Below, in pieces: positions 16,416 to 25,380 of a DNA stretch of 64,000 nt. Each line of letters opens with the position of its first letter. The first letter of the stretch is position 1. The DNA comes from Aliidiomarina sedimenti (GTDB lineage: Bacteria; Pseudomonadota; Gammaproteobacteria; Enterobacterales; Alteromonadaceae), in contig NZ_PIPN01000001.1 in NCBI RefSeq assembly GCF_003986955.1, positions 558,001 through 622,000 of the forward strand. Reading direction: 5' to 3'. The notes under the pieces are model-generated. The model was not told where the DNA came from. It worked only from the letters and a program-made list of their open reading frames with translations, and made no database searches. The translations under genes and the position numbers were made by a program.

Positions 16416-16766
16416 TTAACTATCCAGCTTTTCCAGTAAGGCGTCGGTTTTCGCTGCCATAATAAAGTCGTTGCGGTGCAGCCCTTTGATAGCATGGGTC
16501 CACCAGGTCACGGTCAGCTTACCCCACTCCAGGGTCAGGGTCGGATGGTGAAATTCATCTTCGGCCATCTGCGCCACCAGCTCATGAAATGCCCAGGCTT
16601 TCTTAAAGTTCTTAAACTTATAAGCTCGCTCAAGTTGCATCACACCGTCGCGGCTGACTGGCGCCCATTCCGGGATTTCGCGCATGAGTTCTTTCAGCTC
16701 CTGGTCAGACACTGCGGGAGCATCAGCCTGACAGGCTTCACAGGTTTGGTTCTTTAAATCGCTCAT
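16416..16766 (-). CDS. phhB: Pterin-4-alpha-carbinolamine dehydratase
   Basis: Recycles the pterin cofactor of phenylalanine hydroxylase by dehydrating 4a-hydroxytetrahydropterin. 116 residues; the active-site strand and helix are recognisable in [20 protein letters not shown] followed by [12 protein letters not shown], the conserved His-His and the second His region of the DCoH family. Lies 36 bases after phhA on the same strand and ends before a terminator, so phhA-phhB form a two-gene unit. Confidence 0.94.
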   Translation of the reverse strand: MSDLKNQTCEACQADAPAVSDQELKELMREIPEWAPVSRDGVMQLERAYKFKNFKKAWAFHELVAQMAEDEFHHPTLTLEWGKLTVTWWTHAIKGLHRNDFIMAAKTDALLEKLDS

Positions 16767-16802
16767 TGGTAGTCCTGTTGTTTAAATAAATAGTTTACTT
16801 GT

Positions 16803-17609
16803 TTACGCGGCGTCATTTTTTTCTTTCGGCGGAAACTTCGGCTCGTACAAGCCCAGTTCCATCGCTTCATGGACCATACTCATGATGTCCATATCGGCTA
16901 TTTTAAACAGCTCATCGACGGACTCAATGGTGTAATACAACGGCTGCATAATATCAATTCGGTATGGCGTGCGCAGCGCATCCAGCACCGTTAGCGGGTG
17001 ACGCTCAGGGGTGTCACTGTTAACTGAGTAATCGGTTTCGCCAGGCGAGGAAAGAATACCGCCGCCATAAATACGCAGGCCATCTTTCGTTTTCAGCAAA
17101 CCGAACTCAACTGTAAACCAGTATAGCCGGGCCAGATAAACCCGCTCTTTCGGCGTCGCCGCGTAACCCAGCTTACCGTACATATGCGTAAATTCGGCAA
17201 ACGCAGGGTTAGTTAGCAGCGGACAGTGACCGAAGATCTCATGGAATATATCCGGCTCCTGCAGGTAATCAAATTCTTCACGGGTACGAATAAACGTCGC
17301 AACCGGGAACTGCTTATTCGCCAGCAAACGGAAGAATTCGTCAAACGGGATCAACGCCGGTACCTGCGCTACTTGCCAGCCAGTGGTTTCACCCAGCACT
17401 TTATTGATTTCACCCAGCTGAGGAATACGGTCACGGGGAAAATCAATTAAGCGCAGACCTTCCATATACTCATCACAGGCTTTACCGGGCATGAGTTTCA
17501 GCTGGCGTTCCACCAGGTCACGCCAAACGGCATTTTCCTCGTCACTCCAGTGAATGATGCCCTGCTCGTCAGGTTCACGGGATACATACTGAGTTTGCTT
17601 CTTAGCCAT
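16803..17609 (-). CDS. phhA: Phenylalanine 4-monooxygenase
   Basis: Tetrahydropterin-dependent Fe(II) enzyme hydroxylating phenylalanine to tyrosine, feeding the hppD pathway. 268 residues, the single-domain bacterial form without the ACT regulatory domain of animals. Iron ligands are H123 and H128 in DIFHEIFGHCP and E168 in YWFTVEFGL. GGIL(SS)PGE and the C-terminal helical segment follow. First gene of phhA-phhB; a candidate TyrR box lies about 110 bases ahead of the start. Confidence 0.96.
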   Translation of the reverse strand: MAKKQTQYVSREPDEQGIIHWSDEENAVWRDLVERQLKLMPGKACDEYMEGLRLIDFPRDRIPQLGEINKVLGETTGWQVAQVPALIPFDEFFRLLANKQFPVATFIRTREEFDYLQEPDIFHEIFGHCPLLTNPAFAEFTHMYGKLGYAATPKERVYLARLYWFTVEFGLLKTKDGLRIYGGGILSSPGETDYSVNSDTPERHPLTVLDALRTPYRIDIMQPLYYTIESVDELFKIADMDIMSMVHEAMELGLYEPKFPPKEKNDAA

Positions 17610-17717
17610 GTTGCACCTTGTTGTCTGTTGTTGCTGACAGTCGCGTGCTGTCGCTGTACTTAGAACTCACGTTAGCCGAGTCTGCTGCACCCTGGCAAAC
17701 TGCACTCGCCGGAGTGC

Positions 17718-17735
17718 TGTAAACTTAAAGTTCCA
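17718..17735. promoter_or_regulatory. Candidate TyrR box upstream of phhA
   Basis: TGTAAA-N6-GTTCCA keeps the full left half-site and G2/C17, with two mismatches on the right. It lies immediately after the methionine gamma-lyase stop codon and about 109 bases before the phhA start, a plausible activator position. Confidence 0.5.
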
Positions 17736-18980
17736 TTAATCGGTATTCACCGCCGTGTTTTCAGCGCTGTTTTTCAGCGAAGTAAAGGCCTGACGCAAAT
17801 CCGTAATAATATCGTCTGCGTGCTCTAAGCCGACTGACAGCCTCACCAGGCCATCACCGATACCTGCGGCAGCGCGGGCTTCCGGCGTTAGCGGCGAATG
17901 CGTCATCGATGCGGGGTGCTGAATAAGGCTCTCGGCGTCGCCCAGGCTAACCGCTAATTTGATCATGCTGAGTTGGTCAAGCAGCCGGGTCGCGGCGCGA
18001 AAGCCACCAGTCATATCAAAGGCGATGACCGCACCAGCGGCTTTCATCTGGGTCTGCAGCAAGTCACTCTCATGACTTTGCTCATCCTGGTTAACCCCCG
18101 GGAAATACAACCGGCTAATCATCCCGGCCTGCTGCATTTCCTGCAGAAAGGCCACCACTGCCAGCGCATTTTCGCAATGCCGCTGCATTCGCACGGGCAA
18201 GGTTTTCAGGCCGCGCAAAATCAGCCAGGCATCATGCGGCGACATAGTCGCGCCCATGTCTTTTAAGGTGGTGAACTTAATCAGCTCAATGTCTTCGCTA
18301 CGCCCGGTAACCAGTCCGGCAACCACATCACCATGGCCATTGAGGTACTTAGTCGCGCTGTGCACGACCAGATCTGCGCCGAACTCACCTGGTCGCTGTA
18401 GGAGCGGGGTCATAAAGGTATTGTCGACCACCAGACGGGCCTTGTGCTGATGTGCAAGCTTGCTGACCGCGGCAATATCGACCAGCTTTAGATGCGGATT
18501 GGCAGGGGTTTCCAGAAACACCAGTTGGGTGTTGTCACGAAAGGCCGCTTTGGTTTGCTCCAGATCGCTCATATCGACAAAGCTGACGTCGACACCGAAA
18601 CGACGAAACAAATGGTCAAACAAAGCAAAACTGCAGCCGTAGATAGCGTCCGAGGCCACCACATGGTCACCTTGCTGCAAAAAAGCCATCATCGTCGCGG
18701 CGACTGCGCCCATACCTGTCGCTGCCGCAGCACCCGCCTGCATGCCTTCCAGCTCAGCAATACGCTGCTCCAGCTGGTTGACAGTGGGGTTGCCTAAACG
18801 GGAATAGATATAACCCGCTTCTTCACCGGCAAACCGCTGACCACCCTGGTGGGTACTATCAAAAACAAAGGTCGAAGTCTGATACAGCGGCGCCACTAAC
18901 GCACCATGTGGATCCTGCGGCGCATCGCCACCATGAATTGCGATGGTATCGGCGTGCCAGCCAGCGGTCGGTTTATGCAT
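17736..18980 (-). CDS. megL: Methionine gamma-lyase (PLP-dependent)
   Basis: Cys/Met-metabolism PLP enzyme; methionine gamma-lyase gives 2-oxobutyrate, methanethiol and ammonia. 414 residues. The PLP lysine is K211 in SATKYLNGHGD, and the phosphate site YIYSRLGNPT is present. The substrate-specific Cys of methionine gamma-lyases is present at C116 in YGCSFALFDHL, matching the numbering of the Pseudomonas enzyme, which favours this activity over cystathionine lyase or synthase. Upstream of phhA on the same strand, but with 126 bases and a possible TyrR box between. Trans-sulfuration side activity cannot be excluded. Confidence 0.85.
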   Translation of the reverse strand: MHKPTAGWHADTIAIHGGDAPQDPHGALVAPLYQTSTFVFDSTHQGGQRFAGEEAGYIYSRLGNPTVNQLEQRIAELEGMQAGAAAATGMGAVAATMMAFLQQGDHVVASDAIYGCSFALFDHLFRRFGVDVSFVDMSDLEQTKAAFRDNTQLVFLETPANPHLKLVDIAAVSKLAHQHKARLVVDNTFMTPLLQRPGEFGADLVVHSATKYLNGHGDVVAGLVTGRSEDIELIKFTTLKDMGATMSPHDAWLILRGLKTLPVRMQRHCENALAVVAFLQEMQQAGMISRLYFPGVNQDEQSHESDLLQTQMKAAGAVIAFDMTGGFRAATRLLDQLSMIKLAVSLGDAESLIQHPASMTHSPLTPEARAAAGIGDGLVRLSVGLEHADDIITDLRQAFTSLKNSAENTAVNTD

Positions 18981-19029
18981 ATCTTAGAAGCCATAGTTAT
19001 AGTTATTTGCGGCTAGAGTATGCAGACAT

Positions 19030-19053
19030 AAAAAATGGCGCAATATGCGCCAT
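19030..19053 (-). terminator. Intrinsic terminator after pspABC
   Basis: On the minus strand ATGGCGCA-TAT-TGCGCCAT, an eight-pair perfect stem with a three-base loop, is followed by TTTTTT. Located 45 bases past the pspC stop. Confidence 0.9.
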
Positions 19054-19097
19054 CTTCTCGGACCAGTTACCTATGTAACGTTTTTTTGCCAATCAGG

Positions 19098-19526
19098 TTA
19101 CAAGCGGTTGATCTCCTGCCGAACCTTGTATTCACTCGAGGTTACATAGCTTTCCATGGCACGTACACTTTGTTCCATGGTCGCAAAACGACCCGCAATA
19201 TCTTTAATCGCTTCTTTAGGCACCTCACCGGCTTCCCATACCCGGGTCTTTACTTCTATTGAACGGCCATCTTCGGTGCGCTCAACCGTGGTTGTTTCTC
19301 GCACCACACGTGGCTCACCGCTGGCAGACTTTGGGCCCTGATCAAGCACCACCCAGGCAATAATGTACCCCAACACAATAAATTTCGTCAGCAACAAGGC
19401 GGACGTCACGGCCACGATGCGAACCACCCAGACTTCCCAGCCGAAATAGCGCGCTATACCTGCACAGACGCCGCCTAACTTGCCGCGTTGAACATCGCGG
19501 TAAAATCGTTTCTTTTCATCACTCAT
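19098..19526 (-). CDS. pspC: Phage shock protein C
   Basis: Inner-membrane partner of PspB in the phage-shock envelope-stress response. 142 residues: cytosolic N-terminus with the PspC signature GKLGGVCAGIARYFGWEVWVV, a transmembrane helix (about residues 30-60), then a soluble C-terminal part ending in an amphipathic region. Overlaps the pspB stop by four bases. Last gene of pspABC, closed by a terminator. Confidence 0.94.
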   Translation of the reverse strand: MSDEKKRFYRDVQRGKLGGVCAGIARYFGWEVWVVRIVAVTSALLLTKFIVLGYIIAWVVLDQGPKSASGEPRVVRETTTVERTEDGRSIEVKTRVWEAGEVPKEAIKDIAGRFATMEQSVRAMESYVTSSEYKVRQEINRL

Positions 19527-19774
19527 GCTCCACCTCCCTGATGCTTATGGCGCCAGCTAGGGTGCTCCGCATCAAGAATAGACTCCAGCGTCTGAATACG
19601 GTCCTGCAAACGTTCTGCGGTCCGCGCCAGATCCTGCAACGACTGCCGCTCATCATCATTCAGCCCGGCATTGATTTTATTGCGGCTGCGGTAATGCAGT
19701 ATCAACCAGATGGGAGCCACGAAAATCATAAAAATAATAACTGGGGCCGCCATGATGGCTACTAATCCTTCCAT
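19523..19774 (-). CDS. pspB: Phage shock protein B
   Basis: Small inner-membrane protein that with PspC senses membrane stress and releases PspF from PspA. 83 residues from the ATG at 19774: one N-terminal transmembrane helix (about residues 5-28), then a cytosolic coiled-coil (DDERQSLQDLARTAERLQDRIQTLESILD). An in-frame GTG five codons upstream is an alternative start. The 82-base gap to pspA and four-base overlap with pspC fit one operon. Confidence 0.92.
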   Translation of the reverse strand: MEGLVAIMAAPVIIFMIFVAPIWLILHYRSRNKINAGLNDDERQSLQDLARTAERLQDRIQTLESILDAEHPSWRHKHQGGGA

Positions 19775-19856
19775 TGTCTCAATCCTCACCTGAGAGTAGA
19801 TCGGCTGGCCTTGCGATGCTTCTCAGCATGGCCTGACCACCTCTCTTGTGCATTGC

Positions 19857-20540
19857 TTACGCGTCGTTGCTCTGTTTACCTTTCGCTTCGTTCACCTTCG
19901 CCTTCAGAGCAGCCAGTTCATCCTCAACTTTAGCGTCGTTTTCTAACGCTTTGAATTCATCAGCGAGCGTTTTCTTACCCAGGTCATAGGCATCAACCTG
20001 CGCCTCGATACCATCAATTTTAGCTTCATAGCGGTCAAATTTCTGCAGTGCTTCATCCACTTTGCCACTGTCCAGCTTGCTCTTCACCGATAACCGCGAA
20101 GACACGGTACGCTGGCGCATCAGAATCGACTTCTGGCGAGCTTTGGCGTCTGACAGCTTTTCCTGCAACTGGCCAATCTCTTCACTTAGACGGTCAACAT
20201 GCTCATCGACCCGGTCGATTTCGCGCTGCACACTGTCCATGGTTTCCTGTAACTTCTTTTTCTCTAACAAAGCTGAACGTGCTAAATCTTCCCGATCTTT
20301 GGACAATGCCAGTTCCGCTTTGCTCTGCCAGTCCTGAGCTTCCCGCTCGATCTGTCCCAGATGGCGTGCCAGTTCTTTCTTCTCGGCCAGGGTTCGGGCC
20401 GAATTTGAACGAACTTCAACCAGAGTGTCTTCCATTTCCTGGATAATCAGACGCACCATTTTTTGCGGATCTTCAGCTTTATCCAACAGGGAGTTCAAAT
20501 TAGCGTTTACGATGTCTGTAAAGCGTGAAAAAATACTCAT
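19857..20540 (-). CDS. pspA: Phage shock protein A
   Basis: PspA/IM30 family peripheral membrane protein: binds and inhibits PspF, and under stress oligomerises on the inner membrane to maintain the proton motive force. 227 residues, almost entirely coiled coil, starting [28 protein letters not shown], the amphipathic N-terminus that contacts membrane. First gene of pspABC, behind a sigma-54 type promoter and divergent from pspF. Confidence 0.96.
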   Translation of the reverse strand: MSIFSRFTDIVNANLNSLLDKAEDPQKMVRLIIQEMEDTLVEVRSNSARTLAEKKELARHLGQIEREAQDWQSKAELALSKDREDLARSALLEKKKLQETMDSVQREIDRVDEHVDRLSEEIGQLQEKLSDAKARQKSILMRQRTVSSRLSVKSKLDSGKVDEALQKFDRYEAKIDGIEAQVDAYDLGKKTLADEFKALENDAKVEDELAALKAKVNEAKGKQSNDA

Positions 20541-20583
20541 GACCTTTACCTCTGTTTCTCAGTGTATGCTTCCAGTGAAGAAC

Positions 20584-20601
20584 ATTCAGGAATTGAGCCA
20601 A
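20584..20601 (-). promoter_or_regulatory. Candidate sigma-54 promoter of pspABC
   Basis: Minus-strand TTGGCTC-N5-CTGAA matches the -24/-12 form (consensus TGGCAC-N5-TTGC): the GG is exact and the -12 element reads TGA instead of TGC. It lies 44-61 bases ahead of the pspA start with AT-rich sequence upstream, where PspF and IHF would bind. Expected because all known pspA promoters use sigma-54 and PspF. Confidence 0.65.
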
Positions 20602-20726
20602 CTTGTGAATTATTTATAATACGTTGAAAATAAAAGATTTTAAATAATAGGCTGAGTAGGTCATTGACTGCTACATTAACTAAAACAACTAAAAGTTAGT
20701 CAAAAACACTAACCTTAAGGTAGATC

Positions 20727-21836
20727 ATGAGTCCCCGACGCAACGACAATCTGATTGGTCAGGCGAATAGTTTTCTCGAAGTTCTCGATCGTGTTTCCCA
20801 GGCGGCTCCGCTCGGCAAACCGGTATTAATCATTGGAGAACGCGGTACTGGTAAAGAGTTGATTGCAGCGCGACTACACTATTTGTCCCAGCGCTGGGAC
20901 CAGACCTATATCAAACTCAACTGCGCGGCATTGAACGAAACGCTGCTTGAAACCGAACTTTTTGGCCATGAATCCGGCGCCTTTACCGGTGCCAGCAAAC
21001 GTCATGAAGGTCGCTTTGAACGTGCCAATGGCGGGTCGCTTTTTCTTGACGAACTGGCTACGACATCGTCGCTGGTCCAGGAAAAGCTGCTGCGGGTCAT
21101 TGAATATGGTGAATTTGAACGGGTCGGTGGCAGTAAAACGATTAAAACCGATGTCCGTCTGATTGCTGCCACCAATGAAGACTTACCGACGCTGGCGGAA
21201 CGTAATGAATTCCGCGCCGATCTGCTCGACCGACTGGCGTTTGATGTTATTACCCTGCCCCCGCTACGCGAGCGTCGCGAGGACATCATGGTATTAGCAG
21301 AGCACTTCGCGATTCAGATGGCGCGGGAACTTGATCTGGAGCTGTTCAGTGGCTTCACCAGCAAAGCTAAGCAGCATCTGCTTGATTACCATTGGCCGGG
21401 CAACGTGCGTGAGCTTAAAAATGTCGTCGAACGCAGTGTCTATCGACTGAATAACGCCCATTTACCAGTCAGTGAAATCGTCACTGACCCGTTTGAAAGT
21501 CCCTACAGACCAGGCACACGCCCGCCTAAAACGGGCTCATTGAGCCGTCAGGCCAGCCATATTGTTGAGCAGGATGCAAATGCGACAAGTTCTGCGGAGA
21601 CCCCGTCGCCACGAATGAATGGCAACGGCGCAGACGAGCATTTTGTGCTGCCTGATTTAAACGACAATTGCGACTTTAAACAGCTCACCCAGGACTTTGA
21701 AATCAAAATGCTACGTTGTGCACTGGAAAAAGCGCAGTTTAATCAGAAGAAAACAGCAGAAAAGCTTGGGCTGACCTATCATCAGCTGCGTGGTTACCTT
21801 AAAAAATATGCGCTGCTGGATGCTCAAAGTGAATAA
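20727..21836 (+). CDS. pspF: Sigma-54 activator PspF
   Basis: Bacterial enhancer-binding protein that drives the psp operon. 369 residues: no N-terminal receiver domain, AAA+ domain beginning at residue 1, Walker A GERGTGKE (37-44), GAFTGA at 84-89, Walker B region GGSLFLDEL, arginine-finger region, a variable linker (about 245-310) and a Fis-type helix-turn-helix (NQKKTAEKLGLTYHQLRGYLKKY). Divergent from pspA; its 3' end overlaps sapA by 17 bases, a neighbourhood also known from E. coli. Confidence 0.96.
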   Translation: MSPRRNDNLIGQANSFLEVLDRVSQAAPLGKPVLIIGERGTGKELIAARLHYLSQRWDQTYIKLNCAALNETLLETELFGHESGAFTGASKRHEGRFERANGGSLFLDELATTSSLVQEKLLRVIEYGEFERVGGSKTIKTDVRLIAATNEDLPTLAERNEFRADLLDRLAFDVITLPPLRERREDIMVLAEHFAIQMARELDLELFSGFTSKAKQHLLDYHWPGNVRELKNVVERSVYRLNNAHLPVSEIVTDPFESPYRPGTRPPKTGSLSRQASHIVEQDANATSSAETPSPRMNGNGADEHFVLPDLNDNCDFKQLTQDFEIKMLRCALEKAQFNQKKTAEKLGLTYHQLRGYLKKYALLDAQSE

Positions 21837-23472
21837 ACAGACCCCATTCGACCACGCCATAAGAGCCGTCAGCATCCTGTTATCGGCGCTGACAGCGATA
21901 GCTTGCAGCCCATCGCCGGAGAATGACCCGCAAATGCTCAGCGAGGGGCTACTCTACTGCGCTGAAGGTAACCCCGAGTCGTTTAACCCGCAGTTGGTGA
22001 CCTCGGGGACGACCCTCGATATGACCGCCAATCTGCTCTATGACCGTTTAATTGAATACAGTGACGAAGCGAAAGAATATGTCCCTGCACTGGCCGAATC
22101 CTGGCAGATCAACGAGGACGGCACCGAATACAGCTTCACCCTGCGCGAAGGGGTCGAATTTCATCAGACCCGCTATTTCACTCCCACCCGGCCGCTGACG
22201 GCGACCGACGTTCAGTTTAGTTTTGAACGCTGGCTCAATACCGATCACCCATTCCATTTGATTTCAATGACCGGGTATCCGTTTTTTTCTGCAGTGGGCC
22301 TGGATCGCCTTATTCAACGCATAGAAGTGAAGGACGATCATAATTTCACTATCCACCTGCACGAACCTGACAGCTCCTTCATTGCCAATTTGGCCACCGA
22401 CTTTGCAGTCATTTTATCCGCCGAATATGGCGAGCAACTGATCGCAGAAGACAATCGCGTGGCGCTGGATAACCTTCCGGTCGGCACCGGTCCTTTTAAA
22501 TTCCAGCATTTTCGCAAAGACGTCAGTCTGAGTTATCGACGCCATCCGGACTACTGGCAAGGAGCGGCGAAATCAGAACGCGTGGTTTTCCGCATCATCC
22601 CCAGCGACCACAAACGCATTCTGATGCTGCTGACCAAAGACTGCGATATCGTGCCGTATCCACCGGCACGTGATTTAGATAACCTCGATGCGCGCGACGA
22701 CATAAATCTATACTCAACGGTTAGTCCAAACACCGCATTCTGGGCCTTTAACACCCAAAAGCCACCATTTGACGATGTCAGGGTACGGCAGGCGCTTATT
22801 CATGCAATTGACCGCGAATCCATTGTCAAAGCAGTCTATTTCGGCCATGCGGCGCTGGCTCAGAGTATTTTACCCAACACCTCCTGGGCTCATTTTAGTG
22901 ATGAAGAGGCCTATACCTATGACCCGGTCGCGGCGCGTGAACTGCTTGCCGACGCGGGCTACCCGAATGGGTTCTCAATGAACATCTGGGCCTTGCCAGT
23001 GCAACGTGCTTACAACCCGAATGCGCGCAAAATGGCAGAGCTGATGCAGTCCGATCTGGCGAACATTGGTGTTCAGGTCAATATTGTCAGCTACGAATGG
23101 AGTACCTTCCGTCGCCGCCTGGCTGACGGCGACCATGATTCGGTATTAATTGGCTGGTCAGGCGATAACCCGGATCCGGATAATTTCTTTCGCCCACTGT
23201 TAAGTTGTGCCGCCGTTCAGTCGGGTAGTAACCGCGCTCGTTGGTGCGAACCGCGCTTTGACCGCCTGGTAATGAGTGCCATTCGTACCGCCGACCGCGA
23301 CGAGCGTCTTGCCTTTTATCGCGAAGCACAGGAGCTGCTCAATAATCAGGTCCCATTAATGCCTATTGTGCACTCGATGCGTTATAAGGCGACCCAGCCC
23401 TATATCGAGGGCATGCATCTTGAACCCTATGGGGGCACCCGCCTGCTGAATACGCATAAGGGGCAACCATGA
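21820..23472 (+). CDS. sapA: SapA-like peptide ABC transporter substrate-binding protein
   Basis: Periplasmic peptide-binding protein (SBP family 5) of the SapABCDF importer, linked in enteric bacteria to resistance against antimicrobial peptides and to peptide/haem uptake. 550 residues; a signal with possible lipobox TAIAC, then the family 5 signature with GLLYCAEGNPESFNPQ and ATDVQFSFERW. ATG at 21820 overlaps pspF by 17 bases; GTG at 21829 is an alternative. First gene of five tightly packed sap genes. Confidence 0.9.
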   Translation: MLKVNKQTPFDHAIRAVSILLSALTAIACSPSPENDPQMLSEGLLYCAEGNPESFNPQLVTSGTTLDMTANLLYDRLIEYSDEAKEYVPALAESWQINEDGTEYSFTLREGVEFHQTRYFTPTRPLTATDVQFSFERWLNTDHPFHLISMTGYPFFSAVGLDRLIQRIEVKDDHNFTIHLHEPDSSFIANLATDFAVILSAEYGEQLIAEDNRVALDNLPVGTGPFKFQHFRKDVSLSYRRHPDYWQGAAKSERVVFRIIPSDHKRILMLLTKDCDIVPYPPARDLDNLDARDDINLYSTVSPNTAFWAFNTQKPPFDDVRVRQALIHAIDRESIVKAVYFGHAALAQSILPNTSWAHFSDEEAYTYDPVAARELLADAGYPNGFSMNIWALPVQRAYNPNARKMAELMQSDLANIGVQVNIVSYEWSTFRRRLADGDHDSVLIGWSGDNPDPDNFFRPLLSCAAVQSGSNRARWCEPRFDRLVMSAIRTADRDERLAFYREAQELLNNQVPLMPIVHSMRYKATQPYIEGMHLEPYGGTRLLNTHKGQP

Positions 23473-24500
23473 CAAGGTACTTGCTGCGTCAACTTAGCCT
23501 GTTACTGGTGACCTTATTTTTGCTTACCGTGCTGTCTTTCAGCCTGGGTTACTGGTTTCCCGGCGATGCGCTGGTTAACTTAAGCGGTGTTCAGACCCTC
23601 GACTCGGCGCTCTATCAGCAGGTCGCCAGCAGCCGTGGCTTTGACAGCAATATTCTGGTCCAGTATTTCCGTTACCTCAGTCATTTGCTGCAAGGCGACT
23701 GGGGCGTGTCGCTGCAGGACGGAACACCAGTATGGAATGAGGTCAAAGCACGCTTCCCGGCGACCATGGAACTGGCTGTACTGGCCAGTATTCTGGCGCT
23801 GATGCTTGGCATTCCGATGGGCATTATCAGTGCCCTCAATCTGGGCCGCTGGCCGGATCGTTTTTTAATGGGCCTTAGCTTGTCAGCCTACTCGATTCCC
23901 GTGTTCTGGCTCGCTCAGCTGTTTATTCTGGTCTTCGCCGTCAATTTGCAGTGGTTTCCGATAGCCGGTCAGATCAACCCGCTTTACAACATCGAACCCG
24001 TGACTGGCTCCATTGTTCTGGATTTGGCGCGTGCTGATCATCCGGCGAAATCGGCTGCGCTGGTTGACGTACTGCGTCATCTGCTACTCCCATTGCTGGT
24101 TCTCGCGGTCATGCCTGCAACCCTGTTAGCTCGCCTTACCCGGGCCGCCATGCATGATGTCCTGCGGCGCAATTACATTAAATCGGCACGAGCCAAAGGA
24201 CTTACCGCCTCACAGGTGATCTTTAAGCATGCGGTACCTAATACCATGCAGTCAGTTACCCGTGACCTGGGTGTTATTTTTAGTTTTCTGATTACCAATA
24301 CCATGATCACCGAAGTGATTTTTTCCTGGCCAGGCCTTGGCAGCTGGTTAATACGCAGTATTTACGAACGCGACTATCCGGTAATGCAAGCGGGCCTGTT
24401 AACCCTGGCAGCACTCATTTTGCTGGTCAACGTATTGCTCAACCTGCTCCACGCCTGGCGATACCCTCAAATAAGGCAGGAACTCTATGCCAACGCCTAA
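23469..24500 (+). CDS. sapB: SapB-like peptide ABC transporter permease
   Basis: Inner-membrane permease of the Sap/oligopeptide class. 343 residues with six predicted helices; N-terminal helix YLLRQLSLLLVTLFLLTVLS, then a large periplasmic loop, and the EAA-type cytoplasmic loop (NYIKSARAKGLTASQVIFKHAVPN) that contacts the ATPase. Overlaps sapA by four bases and sapC by fourteen. Confidence 0.92.
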   Translation: MTRYLLRQLSLLLVTLFLLTVLSFSLGYWFPGDALVNLSGVQTLDSALYQQVASSRGFDSNILVQYFRYLSHLLQGDWGVSLQDGTPVWNEVKARFPATMELAVLASILALMLGIPMGIISALNLGRWPDRFLMGLSLSAYSIPVFWLAQLFILVFAVNLQWFPIAGQINPLYNIEPVTGSIVLDLARADHPAKSAALVDVLRHLLLPLLVLAVMPATLLARLTRAAMHDVLRRNYIKSARAKGLTASQVIFKHAVPNTMQSVTRDLGVIFSFLITNTMITEVIFSWPGLGSWLIRSIYERDYPVMQAGLLTLAALILLVNVLLNLLHAWRYPQIRQELYANA

Positions 24501-25380
24501 GCTGTATTACGAAGAACGGACACCATCGCCGCTGGAGCAGGTTTGGGTCCAGTTCCGGCACAATATGTGGGCTATGATTGCGCTTCATATTCTCGGCGCG
24601 ATCGTCCTGTTTACACTGTTTGCCCCGGTGCTGGCGCCCTATTCACCCAACACCCAGTTTACCGATGCGCTGTCGATGCCGCCGGCCTGGACCGAAGAAG
24701 GGACCATCCGCTTTCTGTTAGGCACTGATGAGCTCGGCCGCGATATGTTATCGCGCCTTTTATACGGCGCCCGGCTTAGCTTTGGGCTGCCGTTTCTGGT
24801 GGTATTGGCGGCCGCGGCCATCGGCATTCCGTTGGGTGCGCTGGCGGCGATGAGTGTGGGTGTCAAAAGCTCAACCCTGAAGCATCTGCTCGACGTGCTG
24901 TTAAGCATTCCCTCGTTACTGCTGGCGCTGATTATTGTGGCCATTCTGGGGCCAGGGCTGGACAACGCCTTGCTCGCTATCTGGCTGGTACTGATTCCGC
25001 AGTTTTTGCATGCCACGCGCAACGCCGTGCATGACCAGCGCCATCGTGAATACGTTATTGCCTCGCGCTTAAATGGCGTCAGTCAGTGGTACCTGCTGAG
25101 CGTGGTTATCTTTCCAAACACGGTCAAGGTGCTGGTAGTACAGCTGACCATGGCGTTATCTACGGCGATTCTTGATATTGCGGCGCTCGGCTTTCTTGGC
25201 CTTGGTGCACAGTCACCCGCACCTGAATGGGGTAGCATGCTGGCGAAGTCAGTCGAGGTTGCCTATAGCTCGCCATGGGTGATGGCGTTACCTGGGTTTG
25301 CATTGTTTATGACCCTGGTCAGTGTCAATGTAGTCGGTGACAGTCTGAAATCGGCGATCGATGAAAGGATAAAACGCTAA
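24487..25380 (+). CDS. sapC: SapC-like peptide ABC transporter permease
   Basis: Second permease of the Sap transporter, 297 residues, DppC/OppC type. N-terminal helix after a short cytosolic segment, then FLLGTDELGRDMLSRLLYGARLSF, diagnostic for this permease class, and the EAA loop HREYVIASRLNGVSQWYLLSVVIFPN. Start overlaps sapB; its stop overlaps the sapD start codon by one base. Confidence 0.92.
   Translation: MPTPKLYYEERTPSPLEQVWVQFRHNMWAMIALHILGAIVLFTLFAPVLAPYSPNTQFTDALSMPPAWTEEGTIRFLLGTDELGRDMLSRLLYGARLSFGLPFLVVLAAAAIGIPLGALAAMSVGVKSSTLKHLLDVLLSIPSLLLALIIVAILGPGLDNALLAIWLVLIPQFLHATRNAVHDQRHREYVIASRLNGVSQWYLLSVVIFPNTVKVLVVQLTMALSTAILDIAALGFLGLGAQSPAPEWGSMLAKSVEVAYSSPWVMALPGFALFMTLVSVNVVGDSLKSAIDERIKR

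Noticed and set aside
19066-19087. GTTAC/GTAAC hairpin followed by seven T on the plus strand, downstream of pspC
   Set aside because: No gene is transcribed rightward into it; the five-pair stem is short and the real terminator for pspABC is at 19030-19053 on the other strand.
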